Source of the DNA: an uncultured Tenacibaculum sp.
GTDB taxonomy: Bacteria > Bacteroidota > Bacteroidia > Flavobacteriales > Flavobacteriaceae
Direction: 5' to 3'
Assembly (NCBI RefSeq): GCF_947499065.1
Contig: NZ_CANMMT010000014.1
Coordinates: 1-64,000, forward strand
DNA: 64,000 bases
In this document: one piece after another, positions 36,838 through 45,978 of the stretch
Position numbering within the stretch: position 1 is the stretch's first letter
How the letters are laid out: each line of letters starts with the position of its first letter
Position numbers and translations under genes: made by a program
Notes under the pieces: model-generated
Database searches by the model: none
Told to the model about the DNA's origin: nothing
The model's input: the letters and a program-made list of their open reading frames with translations, nothing else

Positions 36838-37980
36838 TTAGACCTCAACAAAATATGTATCTGCGTCTGTTGGGTCATATGGTTCATTAATCCAAAATAA
36901 GGTTATTAATTCTGTATCTCCTACGTTAGTGATATTATGTGTATACCATATTGGCATATCTACATAAGCAGGTTCATCTCCGTTTAAAAAGTATTCAAAA
37001 ACTTCATCTGAATCGATTTTTCTAAGTTTTATTAATGCTTTACCACTTATTACTGCGAAACGTTCTACTTTTCTTGTATGATAATGATTTCCCCTAGTAA
37101 TTCCTGGAACTGTTGTTGAATATGAAGATTGTCCAGAAGTTCCTGCACGTATAATCTCTACAAACTCCCCTCTATTATCAGTATGTTTAGTGAATTTTTT
37201 TGGAAAATAATCTTTAGGAATAAAGCTAGTAAATGTATTGAATAAATCCAGCTCAAAAGAATTTATATTTACCTTAGGAACCTGTCCCTTTTCTACATAT
37301 TGAGATTTGTACTCTTTTAATAATTCTAAAATTTCTGACACTTTTCTAGTAGCTGTATGAGGTACAGTATATGACGTTATATTTTCTTCAGTATTCTCTT
37401 TAATAATTTCTTGATAAAAAGCTTCAGATAACTGATTAATATAAATTAGATTTACCTCACTATCATTTAATATTGTTGGTTCTTCTCCTATTATTATTTG
37501 ATGACAGAATGTTGCAACAAAGGAATTATAAAATGGTTTTCCGAAAGGACCAAATACATTTGGAATGATTAAAGATGCTATTTTTCCTCCTTGCCCTTTT
37601 GCCCAATTTTCGAAAAGTTGTCTTCCATCTCTTTTTGATTTCCCATAAAGGTTATCTCGTTCTTCTTGTGTTGAAGAAGAGAAGATTATTTTTGGTGTTA
37701 CTTTCGCAGCTTCGCAAGCTGAAACAAGTTTTTTTACTAAGCCAACATTTGTATCGTAGATAACTTGTTGGTCTTCATGCCTATTCATTGCTGCGATATG
37801 AACAATAACATCACATGATGCTACAAATTGTTGTAGTGCATTTTTGTTTTCAAAGTAATTTCTTTGAAAAGGAATTCGTTCTATTGTGTCTTCTTTTGTC
37901 GCTAAAAAGTTAAAAAGATGACTTCCCATGAAGCCTCCTTGTCCTGTTATTCCAACTTTTATTTGTACCATGTTGTCCAT
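36838..37980 (-). CDS. fnlB: FnlB/CapF/WbjC-like bifunctional epimerase-reductase
   Basis: This 380-residue protein joins an N-terminal SDR (GITGQGGFMGSHLF, with SSSTQEERDNLYGKSK) to a C-terminal cupin (TPG-like loop RGNHYHTRKVERFAVISGKA). This two-domain architecture is diagnostic of CapF/WbjC/FnlB, which epimerises and then reduces the 4-keto sugar during UDP-L-FucNAc synthesis. The start at 37980 overlaps the preceding cupin gene by 22 nt; an internal Met at 37971 is also possible. It lies 12 nt upstream of fnlC. Confidence 0.92.
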   Translation of the reverse strand: MDNMVQIKVGITGQGGFMGSHLFNFLATKEDTIERIPFQRNYFENKNALQQFVASCDVIVHIAAMNRHEDQQVIYDTNVGLVKKLVSACEAAKVTPKIIFSSSTQEERDNLYGKSKRDGRQLFENWAKGQGGKIASLIIPNVFGPFGKPFYNSFVATFCHQIIIGEEPTILNDSEVNLIYINQLSEAFYQEIIKENTEENITSYTVPHTATRKVSEILELLKEYKSQYVEKGQVPKVNINSFELDLFNTFTSFIPKDYFPKKFTKHTDNRGEFVEIIRAGTSGQSSYSTTVPGITRGNHYHTRKVERFAVISGKALIKLRKIDSDEVFEYFLNGDEPAYVDMPIWYTHNITNVGDTELITLFWINEPYDPTDADTYFVEV

Positions 37981-38396
37981 TTAGTATTATTAAATCGAAC
38001 TTGGTCATCTTCTATTTCATTAAGCCCATAGTTCGCCATAATCATTAATTTTGAGTTGTCTTCTAATGCTTGAAATCCGTTAACATATCCGTTTGGAATA
38101 TACAGTACCTGCGGATTGTTTTCTGAGAGTTCAAACTCATGTACTTTTAAAGTATCTGAAGGGGTTTCCCAATCGTCTATTTGTACTAGTTTTACTGTGA
38201 AACTTCCTTTTACACAAAAGAACCATCTACTTTCTGTGATATGCCCTTGCCATGCACGAACAACATTTGTATTATAATGTGTAGTGAAATACATACGTTT
38301 TATTGGAGAAAGATCAAAATCGTTTACAAAATCTAGTTTTCCTCTTTCATCACTAAAGTTTCCTCCTTTAATAAGTTTAGGCGCTTTGTTTTCCAT
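37959..38396 (-). CDS. WxcM/RmlC-like sugar cupin
   Basis: This 145-residue cupin has DERGKLDFVNDFDLSPIKRMYF and the metal/active-site-like segment VVRAWQGHITESRWFFCVKG. PQVLYIPNGYVNGFQAL resembles RmlC-type epimerases. It sits between the FnlA and FnlB homologues and overlaps both (1 nt and 22 nt). FnlB already carries a cupin domain, so this extra protein may assist the 5-epimerisation or set a different stereochemistry. Function is inferred from position only. Confidence 0.78.
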   Translation of the reverse strand: MENKAPKLIKGGNFSDERGKLDFVNDFDLSPIKRMYFTTHYNTNVVRAWQGHITESRWFFCVKGSFTVKLVQIDDWETPSDTLKVHEFELSENNPQVLYIPNGYVNGFQALEDNSKLMIMANYGLNEIEDDQVRFNNTKWTTWYK

Positions 38397-39406
38397 TACA
38401 TGTTAAGATCATCTTTGATAAAGTCTAGTTTTAATAACAGCTTTTTCATTCCTTCTACATCAAGTCTTTCCGTATTATGTGAATGATAATCTTCTACAGA
38501 GTTCATATCTATTTCTCCTTCCGAGAAATAGTTTGCGTAGTTAAGGTCTCTATTATCTGCAGGAATCCTATAGTAATCTCCCATATCTTGAGCTTTAACT
38601 TTTTCTTCTCTAGTAAGTAATGATTCGTATAGTTTTTCTCCGTGACGCGTCCCTATAACTTTTAATTGGCTCGTTCCATTATACATTTCTACTAAAGCTT
38701 TAGCCAATGTTTCTACAGTTGCTGCAGGTGCTTTTTGAACAAACATATCTCCTGGGTCTGCATTTTCAAAAGCAAACAATACTAAATCTACTGCATCTTC
38801 GAGTGTCATCATAAAACGCGTCATGCTAGGGTCTGTCAACGTTAAGTCTTTACCTGCTTTTATTTGATCAACAAATAATGGTATTACAGAGCCTCTAGAT
38901 GCCATTACGTTTCCATATCGGGTTCCTGAAACAATAGTATTTCCAGCATTTCTTGATTTTGCCACTAATACTTTTTCCATCATAGCTTTAGAAATCCCCA
39001 TAGCATTAATTGGATATACAGCTTTATCTGTACTTAGCACAACTACATTTTTTACATTATTTTTTATAGCTGCTTCAAGTACATTTTCTGTTCCAACAAC
39101 GTTAGTTTTTACTGCTTCGATTGGAAAAAACTCACAAGATGGTACTTGTTTTAACGCAGCTGCATGAAATATGTAATCTACACCTCTAACCGCAGTTTCA
39201 ATAGACAATGGGTCTCTTACATCACCTATATAAAATTTAACTTTTGGATTAGACAGCTTTCTTCTTAGGTCATCTTGTTTTTTTTCATCTCTAGAAAAAA
39301 TACGTATCTCATTAAAATGATCTGTATTTAAAAATCTGTTTAATACAGCATTTCCAAAAGAACCAGTGCCTCCTGTTATAAGTAATGTTTTATCTTTAAA
39401 TTTCAT
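38396..39406 (-). CDS. fnlA: FnlA/CapE/WbjB-like UDP-GlcNAc 4,6-dehydratase/5-epimerase
   Basis: This 336-residue soluble SDR has ITGGTGSFGNAVL at about 9-21, HAAALKQVPSCEFFP, VLSTDKAVYPINAMGISKAM and TRYGNVMASRGSVIP. These are the signatures of the short, soluble WbjB/CapE enzymes that produce a 4-keto-6-deoxy sugar from UDP-GlcNAc and epimerise C5 for L-FucNAc. It is unlike the 634-residue membrane-bound paralogue at 13461. It heads the FnlA-cupin-FnlB-FnlC block and follows the amidation genes. Confidence 0.93.
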   Translation of the reverse strand: MKFKDKTLLITGGTGSFGNAVLNRFLNTDHFNEIRIFSRDEKKQDDLRRKLSNPKVKFYIGDVRDPLSIETAVRGVDYIFHAAALKQVPSCEFFPIEAVKTNVVGTENVLEAAIKNNVKNVVVLSTDKAVYPINAMGISKAMMEKVLVAKSRNAGNTIVSGTRYGNVMASRGSVIPLFVDQIKAGKDLTLTDPSMTRFMMTLEDAVDLVLFAFENADPGDMFVQKAPAATVETLAKALVEMYNGTSQLKVIGTRHGEKLYESLLTREEKVKAQDMGDYYRIPADNRDLNYANYFSEGEIDMNSVEDYHSHNTERLDVEGMKKLLLKLDFIKDDLNM

Positions 39407-39409
39407 TTT

Positions 39410-40168
39410 CTAATATAGTTTTCTTTTTTCTTCCCTTGAAGGGTAATTAATTAACACTGCTTTATATACTCCTTTAAATACAAATAAACTACCAGCTGCA
39501 ACACCTATAACATTATATCTATCAATTGCTTTTTTAATATCTTCAATTGTTCCAGCCCCTCCTAACATAGTCATTGGTATATTAACTACATCTCTTACTT
39601 TATCTATTAACTTAAAATCATATCCCTTCATTACTCCATCATTATCTATCGAATTAATAATAATTTCTCCAGCTCCTAGTTCTTGAGCTTTCTTGGCAAA
39701 GTCAAAAGGATTTATTCCAGTACTCTTTTTACCATTATGTATAAAAACCTCATATCCTCCAAACATCTTTTTTTTGACATCTAAGACTACAATAACACTT
39801 TGACTACCTACTCTTTGTGAGATATCAAAAATCAAATTTGGGTTATCTATCACAGCTGAACTTAAAGCTATTTTTTCTATTCCTAATCCAAATATTTTTT
39901 GAGCTTGTTCTACAGTTTTTACTCCTCCTCCATAACAAATAGGCATTCTCGATTGATTGGCTAACTTTTCTATTAACGTATAATCAGGTTCCTTTCCTAA
40001 TACAGTTGCATCAATATCAAAAACTGCTAATTCATCAACTTCTTTTTCATTAAATATTTTTACTGCATTAATAGGATCTCCTACATATTTAGAATTTTTA
40101 AACTTAACTGTTTTAACTAATCCTTTATCATGTATTAATAAACTAGGTATAATTCTTGGTCTAAGCAT
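39410..40168 (-). CDS. HisF-like ammonia-channel synthase subunit for sugar amidination (WbuZ-like)
   Basis: This 252-residue TIM-barrel protein begins LRPRIIPSLLIHDKGLVKT and has AVFDIDAT, YGGGVKTVEQAQ, and LGGAGTIEDIKKA phosphate-binding loops, like HisF. It is a secondary HisF of the kind linked to N-acetyl-sugar amidotransferases rather than to histidine synthesis: no other his gene is nearby, and it follows HisH2 and the PP-loop amidotransferase. It should shuttle ammonia to the partner enzyme to form an acetamidino group. Confidence 0.9.
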   Translation of the reverse strand: MLRPRIIPSLLIHDKGLVKTVKFKNSKYVGDPINAVKIFNEKEVDELAVFDIDATVLGKEPDYTLIEKLANQSRMPICYGGGVKTVEQAQKIFGLGIEKIALSSAVIDNPNLIFDISQRVGSQSVIVVLDVKKKMFGGYEVFIHNGKKSTGINPFDFAKKAQELGAGEIIINSIDNDGVMKGYDFKLIDKVRDVVNIPMTMLGGAGTIEDIKKAIDRYNVIGVAAGSLFVFKGVYKAVLINYPSREEKRKLY

Positions 40169-40173
40169 ATAAT

Positions 40174-40788
40174 CTATAAATTAGCAAAATTATTTAATAG
40201 TATCTCTCCATAACTATGACTCTTTTCTGGATGAAATTGAATTCCGTAAACATTTTCATGTTGTATACTACTTGTAAATTTTATACCATATTCAGATGTT
40301 GCTATACTAGAACTAGCTTCTTTACAATTAAAATAATAAGTATGTAAAAAGTAAAAAATTGCATCTTTCTCTAGTCCAGCAAATAAAGGATGTCCTAATA
40401 CTGGTTCTACATCATTCCATCCCATATGAGGTAATTTAGTATGATAATCTATTGTAGATTCATCGAACTTTTTGACATCGGCATTTACCCAACCTAAGCC
40501 TTCCATATCACCTTCATCACTTTTATTTGCCATCATTTGCATTCCAACACAAATTCCTATGACTGGTTTTTTTTCTTTTATTACAAGTTCATCTAAACGC
40601 TCCCTCATTCCAGAATTATTAAGTTGAGACATTGCATAATCGAAATGACCAACACCTGGTAATATTAACCTTTCCACATTTTCTAAATCATCTACTGTTC
40701 TTGCAATCTTGGTAGGTATGTCCAATCTCTTATAAACGTTTTGGAAAGCAAAGATATTTCCTACTCCATAATCTATTATTGTTATCAT
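40174..40788 (-). CDS. HisH-like glutaminase subunit (WbuY-like)
   Basis: This 204-residue class I glutaminase has the nucleophile motif GICVGMQMM (Cys80) and GIQFHPEKSHS with the His and Glu of the triad. Like HisH it releases ammonia from glutamine, here for sugar amidination together with the HisF-like and PP-loop proteins encoded 5 nt away on each side. It is cytoplasmic. Confidence 0.92.
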   Translation of the reverse strand: MITIIDYGVGNIFAFQNVYKRLDIPTKIARTVDDLENVERLILPGVGHFDYAMSQLNNSGMRERLDELVIKEKKPVIGICVGMQMMANKSDEGDMEGLGWVNADVKKFDESTIDYHTKLPHMGWNDVEPVLGHPLFAGLEKDAIFYFLHTYYFNCKEASSSIATSEYGIKFTSSIQHENVYGIQFHPEKSHSYGEILLNNFANL

Positions 40789-40792
40789 TTAT

Positions 40793-41929
40793 TTATCTAA
40801 ATAATCTTTTTTCTAATCCTAATTTCTGCATTACTTTGGCACCGAAATTAATAAACTTGATTTTAGTTTTATAATCTCTAAATGTTTTATTCTTTCCTTC
40901 GAATATTTCTTGTAATTCTTCTTTCGTAAGGTCTAATTTATCGGCTACATATTCAAACTCTTTTAATAAGAACTCTTCTGACAATTCTGGTTTAGAGACT
41001 CTTTCTAATGCTTCTTCTCTTGTCATCTGCCCTGTTAATACTAAACTTGAAAAATGAGCTTTTCTCTTATGATAACCAAACTTTCTAGGCAACCAATAAT
41101 CTTCATAAAACCTAGTAAACCTAGACTCATGATGCTTATGTTGAAAACTTTCCCATCCGTATTTATCAAATAAAAATTGCTCTACATCCTTCTTGATATA
41201 TGGAACTAAATTTAAAGGCTTAAATACTTTCATACCCAAAACATACCTGTAATAAATTTTATAATTTAGTATATCTACCAAAGGAAATGTTTTTAATGGC
41301 CTTTTTCCAAATTTTGAGTGAATATCTTTTACTAAAGTAGTGTCTATTCCTGGAAAACCTCCCCATTCTTCTGGTTCTCTACAACATTCTGTTGAAAAGT
41401 TACCTCCTGTTAGAACATATTTTATCTTATGTTTTTTAGCAAATTTATATAACGCAGAGAAAAAAGCATAATCTTGTGGTAGATCTTGATCAGCTATTTG
41501 AGATTTTAAGAAAGCAACTTGTAAATCTTTCATTTCCTCCCAGTTGATAACTTCTGTATACAAATCTAGGCCTAGTCCGTTAACTAACTTTTCTATATTT
41601 CCAACTGCCTTATCTGTATTCCAACCTGCATCAACATGAAATATAAGAGGTCTTAAACCCATTATTTCTTTTGCTACATAAGCAGCATAGGAACTATCTA
41701 GTCCTCCACTTAACCCTATAATACAATCAAAATCTCTATCTTTACCGTCTTTTTTTATTTTTTCTGCTTCTTTCATTAATTCAGCATACCCTCTTTCATC
41801 AGTATGCCAATTCGGTAATATATTTTCTATATAGTTTGTATAATAATCACTTTCTCCCCTTTCGTTAAAAATAATATTAGGATCCGATGTATCCATTATT
41901 GTTTTAGTACAGATCTGGTACTTTCCCAT
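40793..41929 (-). CDS. N-acetyl sugar amidotransferase (WbuX/WbpG/PseA-like)
   Basis: This 378-residue PP-loop ATPase has SGGLDSS at residues 74-80 in DCIIGLSGGLDSSYAA, and a Cys-containing start YQICTKTIMDTSDPN typical of the family. Such enzymes adenylate the N-acetyl group of a nucleotide sugar and replace oxygen with ammonia to give an acetamidino (Am) sugar. WbuX-HisH-HisF next to FnlA, FnlB and FnlC suggests UDP-L-FucNAc is converted to UDP-L-FucNAm. Legionaminic acid is an alternative substrate since its pathway lies in the same locus. Confidence 0.9.
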   Translation of the reverse strand: MGKYQICTKTIMDTSDPNIIFNERGESDYYTNYIENILPNWHTDERGYAELMKEAEKIKKDGKDRDFDCIIGLSGGLDSSYAAYVAKEIMGLRPLIFHVDAGWNTDKAVGNIEKLVNGLGLDLYTEVINWEEMKDLQVAFLKSQIADQDLPQDYAFFSALYKFAKKHKIKYVLTGGNFSTECCREPEEWGGFPGIDTTLVKDIHSKFGKRPLKTFPLVDILNYKIYYRYVLGMKVFKPLNLVPYIKKDVEQFLFDKYGWESFQHKHHESRFTRFYEDYWLPRKFGYHKRKAHFSSLVLTGQMTREEALERVSKPELSEEFLLKEFEYVADKLDLTKEELQEIFEGKNKTFRDYKTKIKFINFGAKVMQKLGLEKRLFR

Positions 41930-41997
41930 AATTGTTTTATTTTAATTTTAACTTTTATTTATTATCTATTAAACAATGCGAATAATATCACATAGTT

Positions 41998-43173
41998 TTA
42001 AGCTTTAACTTTATTATTTCCAAAAACTTTATTATAATCTTCTAAAAAAGATTCATCTGAATATCTAAGCACTAAAGTATTATTTTTTTCATACTCTGTA
42101 GCTAACGTCGAAATATAAGAAATTACTACATCTACTTCTAATAAATCCTTCTTTTCTAGTAAAATAAAATTATTATTAGTTAATAATTTATTATACGGAT
42201 CGTAAGAATCTGCTGGGTGAGGTTTTACGTACAAGTTAATTTCTTTTTTTTCTAAATCTTTAATAATTTCTTTCTCTTTTTCGTAAAAAATCATGTTACA
42301 AATTAGTAACACGTTTTTAAATTCATTTTTTACAAGCTTCTCATTCGAATTAAACTTCAAACTATTTCTAAAATAGGCTACAGGTTTATTTTCAAATAAT
42401 TTTTTTTCACATATTTCTTTTTGCTCTTCATCTATATAATATGCGTAATTTACAGAACCTATTTTTTTCAACTTTTTAAATGCATCACCCAATATTCCAT
42501 GCTGTATAAGGTATGTTGTATGATTTATGTTACCTAATAAATAAGCCCACCTATCTATTAAAGCATCAAAATAATAAACATTCGTTCTATCACTTCTTGT
42601 TACAAAAAAATAACATAAAAAATACTCAAATGATGAATGCGCTCTAAAAAGAAAATCTCTTCTTCCATATTTTTTTTTCATCAAAAACACCATTTCTAAA
42701 GAAAACATAAATGACTTCAATATATCGAGAAACCTTATACCTTTGAAAATAGAGATTCTTTTAAAATCTGTATATTTTGTCTTCACAGTTGGAATTTCAA
42801 CTATAACGAAATCATCTTTGGTTACATTAACGCTTTCCAACATCTTAAAAAAAACCATCTTATCACAATTCAACCCTAGCATCAGTTTTGAATTTTTAAT
42901 ATAATTTTTAGAAGTAAACATATACTTTAAACTATACTTGACTAACCTATAGAATAAAATTAATATCGAAATAGTTATTTCTATTTTTGAAATAATTAAA
43001 ATAAAACTAGAAAACTTCTGAAAATATTTTGAAGGAATTTTCAAGTAACTCAATATTTTATTAACTTTCAGTTTCTTGTATGAAAAATCAACTTCTTCTG
43101 TTAGATAAGTTTTATTTAAATAGTATTCATTTAAATATCCATAAAGGTAACCATTAAACATTTCTTTCTTCAT
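41998..43173 (-). CDS. Putative glycosyltransferase of capsule/polysialyltransferase-like type
   Basis: No precise family was recognised for this 391-residue protein. Its last third contains features of GT-B capsule transferases: IQHGILGDAFKKL, then LYVKPHPADSYDPY and VVISYISTLATEYE. Such HG, KPHP and S-T-x-E patterns occur in polysialyl- and glycerophosphate-type transferases. A hydrophobic stretch at about 55-85 may associate with the membrane. Position between the amidation genes and Wzy supports a role in O-unit assembly, perhaps adding the nonulosonic acid residue; that is inference. It is strongly AT-rich like Wzy and Wzx. Confidence 0.65.
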   Translation of the reverse strand: MKKEMFNGYLYGYLNEYYLNKTYLTEEVDFSYKKLKVNKILSYLKIPSKYFQKFSSFILIISKIEITISILILFYRLVKYSLKYMFTSKNYIKNSKLMLGLNCDKMVFFKMLESVNVTKDDFVIVEIPTVKTKYTDFKRISIFKGIRFLDILKSFMFSLEMVFLMKKKYGRRDFLFRAHSSFEYFLCYFFVTRSDRTNVYYFDALIDRWAYLLGNINHTTYLIQHGILGDAFKKLKKIGSVNYAYYIDEEQKEICEKKLFENKPVAYFRNSLKFNSNEKLVKNEFKNVLLICNMIFYEKEKEIIKDLEKKEINLYVKPHPADSYDPYNKLLTNNNFILLEKKDLLEVDVVISYISTLATEYEKNNTLVLRYSDESFLEDYNKVFGNNKVKA

Positions 43174-43178
43174 TAGAT

Positions 43179-44420
43179 TTATTTTTTAAAAAAATATAGG
43201 ACTTTAACAAACAATAAAAACAAAAAAGGGAAATACAACAGTGAATAACCACAATAAAATATTGAAACTACTGGTATAATCAACAACAAAACAATTCCAT
43301 ACAATGAAGTGATAGGTATTTTCCGTTTTCCTTTCAATTTAAACTTGATAACTAAATAAAAAACAAAACTTATTAACATTGTTATAAAATACCCAGTATT
43401 AAACACTAAATAACAAGTATAACCATTAAAAGCTCCTCCATCATAATTATATGCTTTGTCAATCATAGCTTGGGACTCTTTTGAATCCCATTTTTTTAAA
43501 CCTACAAAGTTTAATATTTGATAAACATCACGAAATAATTGTTCTCCTCCTAAATTTTTCTCTTCTGAATATACTTCTAATTGATTAATTCCATTCGAAT
43601 ATCCTTGAGATGCATAATCTACTATGTTATATATAATAGGATTTTGTATTATTGAATTCTTAGGTATACGATCAGAATAATAATCCATTGCTGAAAACCT
43701 AACCACAGTAATTAGTAAAAATAATGAAACAATGATTACCGACACTCGTTTTAGTATTACTCCTATTTTTCTTTGCAAAAATAGTGGAAGTGTATTTTTT
43801 ATTAGAAAAAAATAGATAAAGAAGATTAATACAAACGTAAAAATTTGTGCTCTTGAATAGAATGCAAAACCAGATAGCAAAGACGAACTTGCATAAAGTA
43901 ATGCTATTTTACTTTTTTTATACTCACCCCTGCTTAAGTGCAGAAAAAAAATAGGTATGGCTACATATCCTAAATTTTGTGAAACAAATGCGTATCTAAA
44001 TATATTTGCAAAATAAGGTATACTCTCATACAAATCCTTAAAAGCTTGTTGTGCTTTGAAAGCAGCAATGTCTGGTATGTAGATTAAGACAATTACCAAT
44101 ACAAAAACATTAAGTACTAAATTTAACCTTAGAACTCTGTACAGCATTTTCTTAAAAAAAAGAAAATAATTATTATCTTCTATCCAAACTACTGAAAAAC
44201 TTGAGTAACTCCATGGAGCTATTATTAAAAATAAATTAAGGTTTACAAAAATAATATTCAACAAAGTTTTTGTAGAATCAAATTCAGTTGAATTACCTAC
44301 AAATGGTTGTAAAAACAAGGATACAAATTGTAAAAAAATTAAAGAAAGATATGCTTTCTTATATTTTTTATACATTAAAAAAAATGACACAAATAAAGGT
44401 ACACTTAAAATAACATCCAT
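43179..44420 (-). CDS. wzy: Wzy-like O-antigen/capsule polymerase
   Basis: This 413-residue protein is hydrophobic throughout, with about ten predicted membrane helices and one larger periplasmic loop at about 235-315 (rich in Asp, Tyr and Asn, including GYSNGINQLEVYS). Wzy proteins share little sequence but this topology, length and position between Wzx and a transferase are typical. It would join undecaprenyl-linked repeat units in the periplasm. The call rests on topology and context. Confidence 0.75.
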   Translation of the reverse strand: MDVILSVPLFVSFFLMYKKYKKAYLSLIFLQFVSLFLQPFVGNSTEFDSTKTLLNIIFVNLNLFLIIAPWSYSSFSVVWIEDNNYFLFFKKMLYRVLRLNLVLNVFVLVIVLIYIPDIAAFKAQQAFKDLYESIPYFANIFRYAFVSQNLGYVAIPIFFLHLSRGEYKKSKIALLYASSSLLSGFAFYSRAQIFTFVLIFFIYFFLIKNTLPLFLQRKIGVILKRVSVIIVSLFLLITVVRFSAMDYYSDRIPKNSIIQNPIIYNIVDYASQGYSNGINQLEVYSEEKNLGGEQLFRDVYQILNFVGLKKWDSKESQAMIDKAYNYDGGAFNGYTCYLVFNTGYFITMLISFVFYLVIKFKLKGKRKIPITSLYGIVLLLIIPVVSIFYCGYSLLYFPFLFLLFVKVLYFFKK

Positions 44421-44423
44421 TTT

Positions 44424-45857
44424 CTATCTTTTCTTTAAAATTATTTTATTGAAAATTTGAAACTCTTTCATTTTCAAAAAAACAGGAATAGTTATATAAA
44501 CCATAACTCCCACAATCAGACTTATTAGAACCTTCATAAACGCTCCAGTCATAAAAGATGAAACATATGTTAAAACAAAAAACAATATTGTATTTAAAAT
44601 TATATTATTCAACATAAAATATACTTGTTTAAATACACTTACTTTCATAAGTAAATGAATTACAACCATTGATATTATAGAATCAATTACACTGTAAAGT
44701 ATTATTCCATACATTACAAACTCTATATCATAATTAATAGTTAAAAATAAAATTAACATTCCTATTATTTTTTTCACTACACCTGTATAAAACAAAACAT
44801 TAGGTTTGTTTATTATTTTTAAAAATGAGTTATTCATGTAAATGATAGGTATGAATAAATATGCTATCGAAATTAATTTCAAAATCTGCAAACTCCCTAA
44901 CCATTTTTCGGAAAGTAATATGATTATAATAAACTTCCCCAAACTTATCAAAATTACTAATATTGGGAAAGCTATAAATGTAGAAATTCTCATCAAGATT
45001 TCGTAAGATTCTTTTATGTGATTTATATCTTCCTTTTTTTTGCATAACATTGGATAAAAAACACTCTCTATTGCATACATGAAATTAGTTGTAGTAAAAA
45101 ACACAAGAGTTTGCATTCTATTATAATACCCTAGAACTTTTGACGAAAAAACCTTACCTATAACCAAAGTATAAACATTATCGTATAAAACCTGCACTAT
45201 ATTGTTAAATAATATTTTTGAAGAGTAAGGAATTATTTCCATTATTTCTGTTTTGGAAAACACTAGATTTGGTTTCCAATGATTTATTTTCCAAAATAGC
45301 AATAATTGAACTATATTAATCAGTAGAGTTTGACAAACTAATGCCCAAACACCATAATTATTATAAGCTAATATGATCCCTGTTATACTTCCTATAAATG
45401 AAGATAATAATACCACCATTGCAGGGGTTTTAAAATCTTGATTTATCATATACAAAACTCTATGAATGTATGTAAAAGAGTAAACAATAATATTTAACCC
45501 TACAACTTTCGTTAAAAGTTCTAGTCTTTCTATAGAATAAAATTCTGCAATAGTGCTTGAAAATAAAAACAACAGAGCATAAAGAAATATTGATATGAAT
45601 ATATTTAAAAAAAACACAGAAGAATAAAGGGTATTAGTATTGTTACCCTTGAAAATTAGTGCTTCAGCAAAACCAGAAGAAATAAGTAAATTGGCTATTT
45701 GAATGAATACTGTTATTAAAGCTACTTCTCCAAACTCTGCTGGGGTAACTAGCCTTGCTATAATAATAGTAGACACTATTTGAATCAAACTAGGCAGATA
45801 TCTTCCTAAAATGCTCCATAACATCGATTTTATGGGAGTCTCTTTTTTTTTAGTCAT
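44424..45857 (-). CDS. wzx: Wzx-type oligosaccharide flippase
   Basis: This 477-residue MOP-superfamily transporter has about 12-14 membrane helices. The N-terminal IKSMLWSILGRYLPSLIQIVST and ARLVTPAEFGEVALI segments are typical of the WzxC/RfbX polysaccharide-transport family. It flips undecaprenyl-linked repeat units across the inner membrane. It begins the Wzx-Wzy-transferase block, 3 nt upstream of the polymerase gene. No terminator was found in the 121-nt gap before it. Confidence 0.9.
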   Translation of the reverse strand: MTKKKETPIKSMLWSILGRYLPSLIQIVSTIIIARLVTPAEFGEVALITVFIQIANLLISSGFAEALIFKGNNTNTLYSSVFFLNIFISIFLYALLFLFSSTIAEFYSIERLELLTKVVGLNIIVYSFTYIHRVLYMINQDFKTPAMVVLLSSFIGSITGIILAYNNYGVWALVCQTLLINIVQLLLFWKINHWKPNLVFSKTEIMEIIPYSSKILFNNIVQVLYDNVYTLVIGKVFSSKVLGYYNRMQTLVFFTTTNFMYAIESVFYPMLCKKKEDINHIKESYEILMRISTFIAFPILVILISLGKFIIIILLSEKWLGSLQILKLISIAYLFIPIIYMNNSFLKIINKPNVLFYTGVVKKIIGMLILFLTINYDIEFVMYGIILYSVIDSIISMVVIHLLMKVSVFKQVYFMLNNIILNTILFFVLTYVSSFMTGAFMKVLISLIVGVMVYITIPVFLKMKEFQIFNKIILKKR

Positions 45858-45978
45858 AAAACACTTTTTAAAACAGCAACTGAAATCCTCTCTTTTTAAA
45901 GAGCTTTATGAGGCAAACTCATCTCTATTATTATTAATTTATTTGATAAAAACACCTTAAAAAAATATTAGCCAACTA

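Noticed and set aside
39410..40788. HisF and HisH as histidine biosynthesis genes
   Set aside because: They adjoin a PP-loop sugar amidotransferase and FucNAc genes, with no other his gene, so they are the amidination-type paralogues.
41998..45857. Lower-GC island of foreign origin (transferase, Wzy, Wzx)
   Set aside because: These genes look more AT-rich than neighbours, but that is usual for Wzx/Wzy and no mobile element borders are seen; a measured GC profile would be needed.
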